NCBI RefSeq assembly: GCF_018406605.1
Contig: NZ_AP024545.1
Span: forward strand, 2,108,001-2,172,000
DNA from: Noviluteimonas caseinilytica
Lineage (GTDB): Bacteria > Pseudomonadota > Gammaproteobacteria > Xanthomonadales > Xanthomonadaceae
DNA: 64,000 nt
Direction: 5' to 3'
Part shown: piece by piece, positions 24,140 to 33,003 of the stretch
Numbering within the stretch: position 1 is the first letter of the stretch
Layout of the letters: each line of letters starts with the position of its first letter
The notes under the pieces: generated by a model
The model's database searches: none
Told to the model about the DNA's origin: nothing
Seen by the model: the letters and a program-made list of their open reading frames with translations, nothing else
Program-made: the position numbers and the translations under genes

Positions 24140-25177
24140 TCATGGCTCCAATAGTTTGCGGACCGGCGCGGGCAGGCCCAGCGCGGGCAGGGCGTCGCGC
24201 GCGATCCAGCGGAAGTGCTCGCCGGGATTATCGCGCGCCGTGGCGTTGCGCCAGCGCAACGGCTGGATCTGCAACCGGTAATGGGTGAAGCCGTGCGCGA
24301 CGGGGGCCAGCGTTTCGGCCGCGTCGTAATCCGCATCCACGTGCGCGCCGAGCCATTCGCGCGCGGGCGCGTGGTCGGCGTGTTCGGGGAAGGACCACAG
24401 GGAGCCCCAGATACCGGCGGGCGGGCGGCGCTGCAGCAGCACGCGGCCTTCGGCATCCTCGATCCACAACATCAACGCGCGCCGCTCGGGCAGCGGCTTG
24501 CCGGGCTTGGGCGTCGGCAATTCGGCGACGCGGCCGGTGCGCAGCGCGACGCAATCGTGCTGCAGCGGACACAACACGCACGCCGGGTCCGCGCGCGTGC
24601 ACAGCGTCGCACCGAAATCCATCTGCGCCTGCGTGTAGTCGGCCAGGCGCGCGTGCGGGAGCTGCGCGTCGGCAATCGCCCACATCGCCTTTTCGACCGC
24701 GGGCAAGCCCGGCCACCCCTCGATGCCATGCGCGCGCGCGAGCAGGCGTTTGACGTTGCCATCGAGGATCGGGAAACGATCGCCCCACGCCTGCGACAGG
24801 ATCGCGCCTGCGGTGCTGCGGCCGATGCCGGGCAGGGCGTGCAGCGCATCGAAATCGCGCGGCAGCTCGCCGCCGTGTCGTTCGACGCAGATGCGCGCCG
24901 CGGCATGCAGGTTGCGCGCGCGGGCGTAGTAACCCAGGCCCGCCCAGAGCGCGATCACGTCGTCGAGCGGCGCGGCGGCGAGCGCGCGCACGTCGGGCAG
25001 GGCGGCGACGAAGCGTTCGAAATACGGGATGACGACGCGCACCTGCGTCTGCTGCAGCATCACTTCCGACAACCACACGCGATACGGCGCGCGCGGATGC
25101 TGCCAGGGCAAATCGTGGCGGCCCGAGACGTCGAACCACGCAAGCAACAAGTCGGCGAAACGCGCCTCGATGGTCAC
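24140..25177 (-). CDS. mutY: Adenine DNA glycosylase MutY
   Basis: 345-aa base-excision repair enzyme that removes adenine opposite 8-oxoguanine. The start is GTG 25177, overlapping the previous stop (GTGA). Features are SEVMLQQTQVRVV (about 38-50), the helix-hairpin-helix LPGIGRSTAGAIL with the catalytic Asp in ILDGNVKRLLAR, four cluster cysteines (CTRADPACVLCPLQHDC, about 190-206), and a C-terminal NUDIX-like lesion-recognition domain (about 230-345). It works with yggX and lies in the ftsY chain. Confidence 0.96.
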   Translation of the reverse strand: MTIEARFADLLLAWFDVSGRHDLPWQHPRAPYRVWLSEVMLQQTQVRVVIPYFERFVAALPDVRALAAAPLDDVIALWAGLGYYARARNLHAAARICVERHGGELPRDFDALHALPGIGRSTAGAILSQAWGDRFPILDGNVKRLLARAHGIEGWPGLPAVEKAMWAIADAQLPHARLADYTQAQMDFGATLCTRADPACVLCPLQHDCVALRTGRVAELPTPKPGKPLPERRALMLWIEDAEGRVLLQRRPPAGIWGSLWSFPEHADHAPAREWLGAHVDADYDAAETLAPVAHGFTHYRLQIQPLRWRNATARDNPGEHFRWIARDALPALGLPAPVRKLLEP

Positions 25178-26421
25178 GGCGCGGCGGTATCCAGTGCGGG
25201 ATCGTCGATGCGCACGTCCACGCCTTCCAGCGTTGCGCCGCCGATCTCGAGCGTCGGCGTGTGCGCGGTGCCGGACAGCGGCGGCAACGGCGACGTCGCA
25301 TCCGCATCGATCCAGGCGAGCACTTCCGGCAAGCGGAAACGCGCGTCGACGGCGGTGGCATCGCGCTTCAATTGCAAGCGCGCGATGTCGGAGAAATCGA
25401 ACGGGCCGGCGTAATCGAGCACGAACGGCAGCGGCGACGTCGACTGCCCGATCGGCGGCGGCAACACGGGCCAGGCGTCGGGCCACGTGGCGAGCGTGCC
25501 ATCGAGGTGCAGCGACGCGGCGTTCGTCCACGCGAACGCGGCACGTGCGTCGAAATCCGGCACGACATCGTCACCGCGCAACGCGACACCGGCCGGCGAC
25601 AACGCCACCGTGCCATTGCGAACGCGCAGCGGGCCATTCATTGCGAACACGAAGGGCAGGTCCGTCTTGTCCTGCGTGTAGCGCGATACGAGCGACAGCC
25701 GCAGCGGCACGATCCGGAGGCCGTCGCCCAGTTGCAACGGACCACGCGCATTCAAGCGCGCGACCAGCTTGCGTTGCGGCTGTTCCAGCGACACATCGCC
25801 GCGCACCGTGACCTGCGCGCCACTCGCCGGCCGCGTGGCATCCACGCGCAGCGCGAACGGCACGCGCGTGGTGCCTTGCACGAAGCGGCCCTTCGTTGTC
25901 GCTTCCAGCGCACGCTCCGGCATCCAGCGCGGGACGTCGAGCGCATCGATGTCCACGGACCACCCCGCACCGACGACGCGCCCATCGCGCACCTGCAGGC
26001 CATCGGAGAGCGTCGGCATCTTCGTTTCGCTCGGCGGCAGCGACGCGAGCCACTGCTGCATCGCCACCACGTCGATCACCGGCGCATCGAGTTCGACGCG
26101 GGTGAACGCGAGCGTTGCGCCACGGCTGCGCACCGTCGACCACGGCACGGCCACGCTCACGCGCTTCGCATGCAGCACCGCGGTCTTCGCGCCCGGCACG
26201 CGCGCATCCACTTCACGCAGCACGAGTTGCGGGCCACCGCGCAAGCGATATTCGGCGGTGCCGTCCGACGTGATCTGCAGCCCCAGCGCGGAGCCGATTT
26301 GCGACAACACCAGCGAGGCCACGCGTTGCGGCCGCGATATCCAATGGAGCGCGACGACGGCGAGCAGCAACAGCGCCGCCGACACCAGCAGCCAGCGGCG
26401 TGCGCGCAGGGAGATCGTCAC
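25174..26421 (-). CDS. AsmA-like inner-membrane protein
   Basis: 415 aa from GTG 26421. One N-terminal TM segment (about 10-28, WLLVSAALLLLAVVALHW) is followed by a long beta-rich periplasmic part. The opening of that part (SQIGSALGLQITSDGTAEYRLRGGPQLVLREV) is typical of AsmA/YhjG bridge-like lipid-transport proteins. It overlaps ftsY upstream and mutY downstream by four bases each (GTGA). A role in envelope lipid homeostasis is inferred from the family. Confidence 0.8.
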   Translation of the reverse strand: MTISLRARRWLLVSAALLLLAVVALHWISRPQRVASLVLSQIGSALGLQITSDGTAEYRLRGGPQLVLREVDARVPGAKTAVLHAKRVSVAVPWSTVRSRGATLAFTRVELDAPVIDVVAMQQWLASLPPSETKMPTLSDGLQVRDGRVVGAGWSVDIDALDVPRWMPERALEATTKGRFVQGTTRVPFALRVDATRPASGAQVTVRGDVSLEQPQRKLVARLNARGPLQLGDGLRIVPLRLSLVSRYTQDKTDLPFVFAMNGPLRVRNGTVALSPAGVALRGDDVVPDFDARAAFAWTNAASLHLDGTLATWPDAWPVLPPPIGQSTSPLPFVLDYAGPFDFSDIARLQLKRDATAVDARFRLPEVLAWIDADATSPLPPLSGTAHTPTLEIGGATLEGVDVRIDDPALDTAAP

Positions 26422-27572
26422 GCGCCGCCGAGGGCTTCCGGCAACAGCGCGTCCACGAAGGATTCCGCGTCGAACACGCGCAGGTCCTCCGGGCGTTCGC
26501 CGATGCCCGCATAGCGGATCGGGATGCCGAATTCGCGTGCGAGCGCGAACACCACGCCACCCTTCGCCGTGCCGTCGAGCTTGGTGACGACGAGCCCCGT
26601 CACCGTGACCGCGGCATTGAACTGGCGCAGCTGCGACAAGGCGTTCTGCCCGGTCGTGCCGTCGATCACCATCAGCACTTCATGCGGCGCGGTGGGATCG
26701 ATCTTGCCGAGCACGCGGCGGATCTTGCCCAGTTCCGCCATCAGGCCCTGCTGCGTGTGCAGGCGGCCGGCGGTGTCGGCGATCAGGACTTCGACGCCCC
26801 GCGCCTTCGCGGCCTGCAGCGCATCGAATGCGACGGATGCCGCATCCGCGTTCTGGCCCTGCGCGATCACCGGCACGTCGTTGCGTTCGCCCCAGGCCTG
26901 CAACTGCGCGACCGCGGCGGCGCGGAACGTATCGCCGGCGGCGAGCATCAGGCTGCGCTTCTCGTCGCGGAAGCGGCGCGCGAGCTTGCCGATGGTGGTG
27001 GTCTTGCCCACGCCGTTGACGCCGACGGTGAGCACCACGAAGGGCTTGGCATCGCGATCGATCACCAGCGGCACGGCGACCGGCGCGAGCATCGCGATCA
27101 GTTCGTGGCGCAGCGCGCGCAGCATCGCGGTCGCGTCTTCGAACTCGCGGCGCTTCATGCGCTGGCGCAGGCCTTCGAGCAGCTGCGTCGTCGCGGCCAC
27201 GCCGACATCGGCGGTGAGCAGCGCGGTTTCCACTTCATCGAGCAGGTCGTCGTCGAGCTTCGGGTTGCGCGAGAACAAGCCGCCGAGGCTCTTCGCGAAG
27301 GCGCTGCCGCGCAGGCGTTCGCGCCAGCCGGTTTTCCCGGCGGCGGCCGCGGGCAATGCGTTGGCGTCGATCGGGTCGGGCGCGCGGGCCGGCGCTTCGG
27401 GCGGCGCGACGTCGGGCACGACATCGGGCGCCACGTCGGTGGCGACGGGCGTGGCCTGGAAAGGATCGTCGACGGGCGCGCCTTCGAACGGCGAAGGTGC
27501 GGGCGCCTCGGTCGGCGCGGGCACGGCGGCGTCGGCGGGGGCGTCGGGTTTGTTGCGGCGGAACCAACGCAT
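26418..27572 (-). CDS. ftsY: Signal recognition particle receptor FtsY
   Basis: 384-aa SRP-GTPase that docks ribosome-SRP complexes at the membrane. ATG 27572 gives MRWFRRNKPDAP. The N-terminal A region (about 1-75) is Ala/Pro/Asp-rich. The NG domain follows, with GVNGVGKTTTIGKL (P loop), DTFRAAA, DTAGRLH, TKLDGTAKGG and the final YAGIGERPEDLRVFD. First gene of a leftward chain of overlapping genes. Confidence 0.97.
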   Translation of the reverse strand: MRWFRRNKPDAPADAAVPAPTEAPAPSPFEGAPVDDPFQATPVATDVAPDVVPDVAPPEAPARAPDPIDANALPAAAAGKTGWRERLRGSAFAKSLGGLFSRNPKLDDDLLDEVETALLTADVGVAATTQLLEGLRQRMKRREFEDATAMLRALRHELIAMLAPVAVPLVIDRDAKPFVVLTVGVNGVGKTTTIGKLARRFRDEKRSLMLAAGDTFRAAAVAQLQAWGERNDVPVIAQGQNADAASVAFDALQAAKARGVEVLIADTAGRLHTQQGLMAELGKIRRVLGKIDPTAPHEVLMVIDGTTGQNALSQLRQFNAAVTVTGLVVTKLDGTAKGGVVFALAREFGIPIRYAGIGERPEDLRVFDAESFVDALLPEALGGA

Positions 27573-27637
27573 CTGGCCGGGGCACGTCGATGGTGGAGAA
27601 TGGCCGGCATGGTAGCACCGGCCCCCGAGCGTCCCCG

Positions 27638-28279
27638 ATGAAACACCGCGCGCCCGCACCCCGCAACACGCCCGCGCAGCCCACCGGCAGCGTGCGCATC
27701 GTGGGCGGCCGCTGGCGCGGGACGAAGCTGCCGGTGCTCGATCGTCCCGGCCTGCGCCCCACGTCCGATCGCGTGCGCGAAACGCTGTTCAACTGGCTGA
27801 TGCCGAAGCTGCCGGGTGCGCGCGTGCTGGACCTGTTCGCGGGCACCGGCGCGCTGGGGCTGGAGGCGCTCTCGCGCGGCGCGGACCATGCGGTGCTGGT
27901 CGAACACGACCGCGACATCGCCGACCACCTGCGCGCCAGCGCGACGCGCCTGCAGGCGCAGGACATCGCCGAGATCGTGCAGGCCGACGCGCTGGCCTGG
28001 CTGCACGCGCAGCCGGAAGGCGCGTTCGACATCGCCTTCGTCGATCCGCCCTTCGACGCCAACCTGTGGGGCGGGGTGATGCCCGTACTGGTGCGTTGCC
28101 TGCGGCCGGATGCCTGGCTCTATGTCGAGCAACCGCTGGCGGGCGCGGTCGACCTGCCGGCCGGCTGGCGCCTGCACCGCGAAGGCCGCACGCGCGAAAC
28201 CCGGCACGCGCTGTACCGCCGCGACGCGGCGACGGACGCTGATACACTCGCGCCCGAGCCAGTCCCGGCCGGAACGTAG
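27638..28279 (+). CDS. rsmD: 16S rRNA (guanine-N2)-methyltransferase RsmD
   Basis: 213-aa SAM-dependent methyltransferase of G966 in 16S rRNA. Features are GSVRIVGGRWRGTKL, LRPTSDRVRETLFNWL, the SAM loop LDLFAGTGALGLEALSRGA (about 65-83), and catalytic DPPF (about 133). ATG 27638 gives MKHRAPAP. It diverges from ftsY with about 65 bases between starts and leads directly into coaD, the usual rsmD-coaD order. Confidence 0.95.
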   Translation: MKHRAPAPRNTPAQPTGSVRIVGGRWRGTKLPVLDRPGLRPTSDRVRETLFNWLMPKLPGARVLDLFAGTGALGLEALSRGADHAVLVEHDRDIADHLRASATRLQAQDIAEIVQADALAWLHAQPEGAFDIAFVDPPFDANLWGGVMPVLVRCLRPDAWLYVEQPLAGAVDLPAGWRLHREGRTRETRHALYRRDAATDADTLAPEPVPAGT

Positions 28280-28286
28280 CCCCCGA

Positions 28287-28787
28287 ATGAGCGTCGCCAC
28301 CCGCATCGCGGTCTATCCCGGCACGTTCGATCCGATCACGAACGGGCACGTCGACCTCGTCGATCGCGCCGCGCCCCTGTTCGAACGCCTCATCGTCGGC
28401 GTGGCGCAGAGCCCGGGCAAAGGCCCCGCGCTGCCGCTCGAACTGCGCGTGGACCTGGCCAAGTCCGCGTTGTCGGCCTTCCCCAACGTCGAAGTCCTGG
28501 GCTTTTCCGGCCTGCTCGCGCATTTCGTGCGCGACCTGGGCGCCGGCGTGCTGCTGCGCGGGCTGCGCGCGGTGTCGGACTTCGAGTACGAATTCCAGCT
28601 GGCGAGCATGAACCGCCACCTCATCCCCGAGGTGGAAACCCTGTTCCTGACGCCGGCCGAACAATACGGCTTCATTTCGTCGTCGCTCGTGCGCGAGATC
28701 TCCCGCCTCGGCGGGGATGTCTCGGGCTTCGTGCCGGCGGCCGTCGCCGCCGCGTTGCAGGCAGAATGGCAACGCACTTCCACTTGA
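28287..28787 (+). CDS. coaD: Phosphopantetheine adenylyltransferase
   Basis: 166-aa enzyme that makes dephospho-CoA from 4'-phosphopantetheine and ATP (CoA pathway). The start is YPGTFDPITNGHVDLVDRA with the HxGH-like NGHVD motif at about 18-22. LLRGLRAVSDFEYEFQLASMN and the late signature ISSSLVREISRLGGDVSGF are present. It starts seven bases after the rsmD stop. Slightly long C-terminus (QAEWQRTST), otherwise standard. Confidence 0.97.
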   Translation: MSVATRIAVYPGTFDPITNGHVDLVDRAAPLFERLIVGVAQSPGKGPALPLELRVDLAKSALSAFPNVEVLGFSGLLAHFVRDLGAGVLLRGLRAVSDFEYEFQLASMNRHLIPEVETLFLTPAEQYGFISSSLVREISRLGGDVSGFVPAAVAAALQAEWQRTST

Positions 28788-28824
28788 TCGATTCGCTTAC
28801 TTGCGTCCTATGGGGGACACACCG

Positions 28825-29334
28825 ATGCGCAACCTGACCACCACGCTCCACCGCACCGCCACCATCGCGCTGCTCGCGCTGTTCGCCTTCGGCCTTGCGG
28901 CCTGCAAGAAGGAAGAAGCGCCGAAGGCTGCCGCCGCCGCGCCGGTCACCGCGCCGAAGGACGGCAACGAGAACGCCTGGCAGGCCTACGCCAGCGATGT
29001 CGTCAAGCGCAACATGGACGGCGTCACCAACAGCCCGTACGTGTACTTCCTGCCGGAAGAAAGCTCCGCCGACTTCCAGGGCCAGTACGACGCGCAGCTG
29101 GACAAGGTCAAGACCGACATCACCCGCGGCATCCTCGAAGGCAACATGCTCGCCTTCGTGTCGCCGGCCTCGGCCAAGATGGCCGACCTGGTCACCGCCG
29201 CGTTCACCGGCATCGAGCCCAACACGATGAAGGGCGTCAAGGTCCTTTTCATCGGCCAGGCCGCCGACAGCGAGCGCGTCAAGGCCGCCGTCGCACCGGC
29301 CGGCGTCACCTACGTGTTCGTCGAAGCCAAGTGA
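28825..29334 (+). CDS. Putative lipoprotein (169 aa)
   Basis: ATG 28825 with GGGGGAC six bases upstream. The signal peptide ends in lipobox LAAC (about 26), followed by KKEEAPKAAAA. The mature part is a compact alpha/beta domain (MKGVKVLFIGQAADSERVK, VTYVFVEAK). No family recognised. A hairpin at 29341 may terminate it. Confidence 0.65.
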   Translation: MRNLTTTLHRTATIALLALFAFGLAACKKEEAPKAAAAAPVTAPKDGNENAWQAYASDVVKRNMDGVTNSPYVYFLPEESSADFQGQYDAQLDKVKTDITRGILEGNMLAFVSPASAKMADLVTAAFTGIEPNTMKGVKVLFIGQAADSERVKAAVAPAGVTYVFVEAK

Positions 29335-29340
29335 CGGATC

Positions 29341-29367
29341 GGCGCGTCGCCGCATCGCGGCGACGCC
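29341..29367 (+). terminator. Hairpin after the 28825 lipoprotein
   Basis: GGCG(C)GTCGCCGC pairs with GCGGCGACGCC around ATC. There is no U-tract, so termination is uncertain. Confidence 0.4.
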
Positions 29368-29378
29368 CTTGCCGATCC

Positions 29379-29451
29379 GTCATCCCCGCGAAGGCGGGGA
29401 TCCAGACGGTTGCGACGCCACCTTCTGGATTCCCGCCTTCGCGGGAATGAC
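29379..29451. repeat. REP-like inverted repeat pair
   Basis: Left arm (29379-29406) begins GTCATCCCCGCGAAGGCGGG. Right arm (29424-29451) begins TCTGGATTCCCGCCTTCGCG and ends GGGAATGAC, nearly the reverse complement of the left. Each arm is itself palindromic. Extragenic repeats of this type are common in high-GC proteobacteria. Confidence 0.85.
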
Positions 29452-29472
29452 GAGCAAAGAGCACCAACGATC

Positions 29473-29730
29473 ATGTCCCTCCGCATCACCGAAACCTGCG
29501 TCAACTGCGACGTCTGCGAGCCGGTGTGCCCGAACAAGGCGATCACGCAGGGCGAGTCGATCTACGTGATCGATCCGATGCGCTGCACCGAATGCGTGGG
29601 CCATTACGACGAACCGCAATGCGTCGTCGTCTGCCCGGTCGAATGCATCGACCCCGATCCGTCCCATCCCGAATCCAACGAGCAGTTGCTGTCCAAGCTG
29701 CTGCGACTCCAACAGGAAGACGCCCGATGA
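29473..29730 (+). CDS. yfhL: YfhL-type 2[4Fe-4S] ferredoxin
   Basis: 85-aa ferredoxin, an electron carrier. Cluster ligands are CVNCDVCEPVCP (about 9-20) and CTECVGHYDEPQCVVVCPVEC (about 38-58). The eight-residue gap between the second pair of Cys in the second motif is typical of the YfhL/Alv type. Its stop overlaps the ggt start (ATGA), although the two products have no obvious shared pathway. Confidence 0.93.
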   Translation: MSLRITETCVNCDVCEPVCPNKAITQGESIYVIDPMRCTECVGHYDEPQCVVVCPVECIDPDPSHPESNEQLLSKLLRLQQEDAR

Positions 29731-31430
29731 TGTTGCGTTCCGCCTTGACCGGCCTGCTGCTGTGCGTCGGCTTCACCGCACTTCCCGCACCGGCCGCCGA
29801 GGCGAAGCAGGCAGCCCATCCGCCGGGCGCGGCGATCGCCAGCGGGCATGCGCTCGCCACCGAAGCCGGGTTCGAAGCGCTGCGCCAGGGCGGCAATGCG
29901 TTCGACGCCGCGGTGGCCACGTCGGCCGCCTTGTCGGTCGTCGAGCCGATTTCTTCCGGCATCGGCGGCGGCGGCTTCTTCCTGCTGCACGACGCGAAGA
30001 CCAACCGCGACGTCTTCATCGACGCACGCGAGACCGCGCCCGAATCCGCGACGATGCAGGCCTTCCTTGATCCGAAGGGCGAGCTCGACCGCGACCGCGC
30101 CGAAAACGGCCCGTGGTCCGCCGGCATCCCCGGCCTGCCGGCCGCGCTGGTGCACATCGCGTCGAAGTACGGAAAGCTGCCGCTGCGCACCACGCTCGCC
30201 CCGGCGATCCGCCTCGCGCGCGAAGGCTTCCCCGTCTACGACCGCCTCGCGCGCGGCTATCGCAGCCGCAGCGACGTGATGGAACGCTACGCCGGTACGC
30301 GCGCGGTGTACCTGGCCGACGGCGATCCGCCGGAAGTCGGCGAAATCCTCAAGCAGCCCGAACTCGCGCACACGCTCGAACTGCTCGCGCAGAAGGGCTT
30401 CGACGGCTTCTATCGCGGCGAAACGGCGGACAAGCTCGTCGCGGGCGTCAAGGCCGAAGGCGGCCACTGGACCGCGAAGGAACTCGCCGCCTACCAGGTG
30501 CGCGAACGCGAACCGCTGCGCTTCAAGTACCGCGACTGGGACATCGTCACCGCGCCGCCGCCGTCGTCGGGCGGCATCGCGCTGGCGGAAATCCTGCAGA
30601 TGGTGTCCGGCTGGGACCTGCGCAAACTCGACGACGCGCATCGCACGCACATCGTCGTGGAAGCGATGCGCCGCGCGTTCCGCGATCGCACGATCTACCT
30701 GGGCGATCCGGACTTCGTCACCGTGCCGCTGTCGCGCCTGATGGATCCGAACTACGCCGCGGGCCTGCGCGCGTCCATCCATCCGGAGAAGGCGACGCCG
30801 AGCGACCTGTTCGACGCCAAGCCCGCGCCGCTGGAAGACGACGAGACCACGCACTTCGCGATCATCGACCGCGACGGCAACCGCGTCAGCACCACGCAGA
30901 CCGTCAATCTGCTGTACGGCTCGGGCATGGTCGTGCCGGGCACGGGCGTGCTGCTCAACGACGAGATGGATGATTTCGCGCTGCGCCCGGGCACGCCGAA
31001 TGCGTTCGGCGTGATGGGCTTCGACAAGAACGCGCCGAAGCCGGGCAAGCGCATGCTCAGCTCGATGACGCCGACGTTCCTGCAATCGAAGGACAAGGTG
31101 ATCGCCGTCGGCGCGCCGGGCGGCAGCCGCATCATCACCGAGGTGCTGCTGGCGATCCTCGGGTACGACGATGGCCTCACGCCGCAGCAGGTGGCCGCTT
31201 TGCCGCGCTATCACCACCAGTGGTATCCCGATGTCATCTCGGCGGAGAAGGGCGCCCTGAAGCCCGACGTCGTCGAGGCGTTGAGGAAGATGGGCCACAC
31301 CGTCAACGACGCCGAACCGATCTGGGGCAACGTGCAGACGGTGGAATGGAACCGCGCGACCAACACGCTGTCCGGCGCAAGCGATCCGCGCCATCCCGAA
31401 GGCAAGGGCGAGGCGAGGGCGCAGCCGTGA
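29727..31430 (+). CDS. ggt: Gamma-glutamyltransferase
   Basis: 567-aa periplasmic enzyme that hydrolyses glutathione and transfers gamma-glutamyl groups, with autocatalytic cleavage into two subunits. The signal peptide runs to about residue 24. N-terminal features are ALRQGGNAFDAAVATSAALS and SSGIGGGGFFLL. The nucleophile Thr is in DDETTHFAIID (about 370-380). The small-subunit signatures are GSGMVVPGTGVLLNDEMDDF and SMTPTF. Overlaps the ferredoxin stop by four bases. The next gene starts at its stop (GTGA). Confidence 0.94.
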   Translation: MMLRSALTGLLLCVGFTALPAPAAEAKQAAHPPGAAIASGHALATEAGFEALRQGGNAFDAAVATSAALSVVEPISSGIGGGGFFLLHDAKTNRDVFIDARETAPESATMQAFLDPKGELDRDRAENGPWSAGIPGLPAALVHIASKYGKLPLRTTLAPAIRLAREGFPVYDRLARGYRSRSDVMERYAGTRAVYLADGDPPEVGEILKQPELAHTLELLAQKGFDGFYRGETADKLVAGVKAEGGHWTAKELAAYQVREREPLRFKYRDWDIVTAPPPSSGGIALAEILQMVSGWDLRKLDDAHRTHIVVEAMRRAFRDRTIYLGDPDFVTVPLSRLMDPNYAAGLRASIHPEKATPSDLFDAKPAPLEDDETTHFAIIDRDGNRVSTTQTVNLLYGSGMVVPGTGVLLNDEMDDFALRPGTPNAFGVMGFDKNAPKPGKRMLSSMTPTFLQSKDKVIAVGAPGGSRIITEVLLAILGYDDGLTPQQVAALPRYHHQWYPDVISAEKGALKPDVVEALRKMGHTVNDAEPIWGNVQTVEWNRATNTLSGASDPRHPEGKGEARAQP

Positions 31431-32047
31431 CCGACGATCCGTCGAAGCGTCCCGAGCGCAAGCCTGCGCTGCACACGGTGCCGGCGATCCTCACGGGCGC
31501 CGCGGCGTTGATCGCGTCGCTCACCGCGGTGTACGTGAACGTGCGCGGCGATCGCGCACCGCAACCCGTCGTGCAACAGGCGCAAGCCGTCGCGCCCGCC
31601 GCGCCCGCGAAAACCACCGAAGCCCAGCCCGCGCCGGCGAAGGCGATCGACAAGTTCACGTTGCGCGTGGATCGCATCGCGGTCGAGCACGACGGTTCGC
31701 CCGGCACCACCGACTGGCGTTTCGTCGTGGAAGCCGACGACGAACCGCTGTTCGCCTTCGCGCAGCCCGGCCTGGACGACACCGGCGGCATGAACGTCGC
31801 GCGCCCGAAGGAAGCCGACGGCACGCTGCGCCTGGCAGGCAAGCCCGGCGCGCGCATCGTGGTGAAGGGCTGGCGCGGCCGGATGATCTTCGGCGGTGGC
31901 GGCGCACCGGACGTCTCCGGTGAAGGCCGGCTCTCCGCCAGCGGCACCATCGGCCCGATCCGGGTGGATGCGCCGCACGCCAACCCCAAGGCCTTGCCCC
32001 AGGCCGGCGCGTTCGTGTTCTTCCTGTCCGCCGATCCGGCCGAATAA
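31427..32047 (+). CDS. Membrane-anchored periplasmic protein of unknown function
   Basis: 206 aa from GTG 31427, overlapping ggt by four bases. A single hydrophobic segment at about 19-42 (VPAILTGAAALIASLTAVYVNV) anchors it. An Ala/Pro/Gln-rich linker follows (PVVQQAQAVAPAAPAK), then a beta-rich domain with WRFVVEADDEPLFAFAQPG and RIVVKGWRGRMIFGGGGAP. No family recognised. Probably co-made with ggt. Confidence 0.65.
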   Translation: MTDDPSKRPERKPALHTVPAILTGAAALIASLTAVYVNVRGDRAPQPVVQQAQAVAPAAPAKTTEAQPAPAKAIDKFTLRVDRIAVEHDGSPGTTDWRFVVEADDEPLFAFAQPGLDDTGGMNVARPKEADGTLRLAGKPGARIVVKGWRGRMIFGGGGAPDVSGEGRLSASGTIGPIRVDAPHANPKALPQAGAFVFFLSADPAE

Positions 32048-32112
32048 CGCTTCGCTAGCAGCGCGTCGCGCCCACGGCGCTAGAATCGCCGCACTCCGCA
32101 AGGCGCGTGGCG

Positions 32113-33003
32113 ATGAAACTCTGGTCGATCCTCGGCAACTCGCAAAAACTGGACGGCGGCGCGATGTTCGGCAATGCGCCGCGCGCGCTCTGGTCGCGCT
32201 GGTCCGCGCCCGACGACGCCAACCGCATCGCGCTGGCCTGCCGCGCGCTGCTCGCCAGCCCGCTCAACGGCAAGACCGTGTTGTTCGAAACGGGCATCGG
32301 CGCGTTCTTCGAACCGAAACTGCGCGAACGCTACGGCGTGGTGGAAGACCGCCACGTGCTGCTCGAGTCGCTGCGCGCGGCGGGCTTCGAACATGACGAC
32401 ATCGACGTGGTCGTGTTGTCGCACCTGCACTTCGATCATGCGGGCGGCTTGCTTGCACCGTGGGTGGAAGGCCGTTCGCCGGAACTGTTGTTCCCGAACG
32501 CGACGTACCTGGTGAGCCGCGATTGCTGGGACCGCGCGCGCGATCCGCATCCGCGCGACCGCGCGAGCTTCATCCCGGAATTGCAGGGGCTGCTGGAAGC
32601 AAGCGGTCGGCTGGAGATCGTCGAAGGCGAGTACGCGAAAGCACTCGGCAAGACGGTGCGATTCCATTACAGCGACGGGCACACGCCGGGCTTGATGCTC
32701 GGCGAGATCGTCGGGCCCGACATGGTCAACGGCGAACCGCATGGCGGCGTGGTGTTCTGCGCCGACCTGATTCCCGGTCGCCCGTGGGTGCACGTGCCGA
32801 TCACGATGGGCTACGACCGCAACGCGGAATTGCTGATCGACGAGAAGCGCGCGTTCCTGGAGGACAAGCTCGCGCGGAACGTCCATCTGTTCTTCACCCA
32901 CGACCCGGCGTGCGCGCTGGCGCAGGTGACGCGCGACGCGGCCGGCAAGTTCGGCACCACGCACGAAGTCGCAGCCCTGCACGCGCGGGCGCTCGCGGCA
33001 TGA
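32113..33003 (+). CDS. MBL-fold metallohydrolase
   Basis: 296-aa metallo-beta-lactamase-fold hydrolase, cytoplasmic, substrate unknown. The zinc motif is HLHFDHAGG (about 100-108). Other ligands are in SDGHTPGLM and FCADLIPG, with HDPAC near the end. It resembles lactonase/glyoxalase-II-like MBL proteins. TAGAAT at 32081-32086 may be a -10. ATG 32113 is used; GTG 32107 is the alternative. Confidence 0.88.
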   Translation: MKLWSILGNSQKLDGGAMFGNAPRALWSRWSAPDDANRIALACRALLASPLNGKTVLFETGIGAFFEPKLRERYGVVEDRHVLLESLRAAGFEHDDIDVVVLSHLHFDHAGGLLAPWVEGRSPELLFPNATYLVSRDCWDRARDPHPRDRASFIPELQGLLEASGRLEIVEGEYAKALGKTVRFHYSDGHTPGLMLGEIVGPDMVNGEPHGGVVFCADLIPGRPWVHVPITMGYDRNAELLIDEKRAFLEDKLARNVHLFFTHDPACALAQVTRDAAGKFGTTHEVAALHARALAA

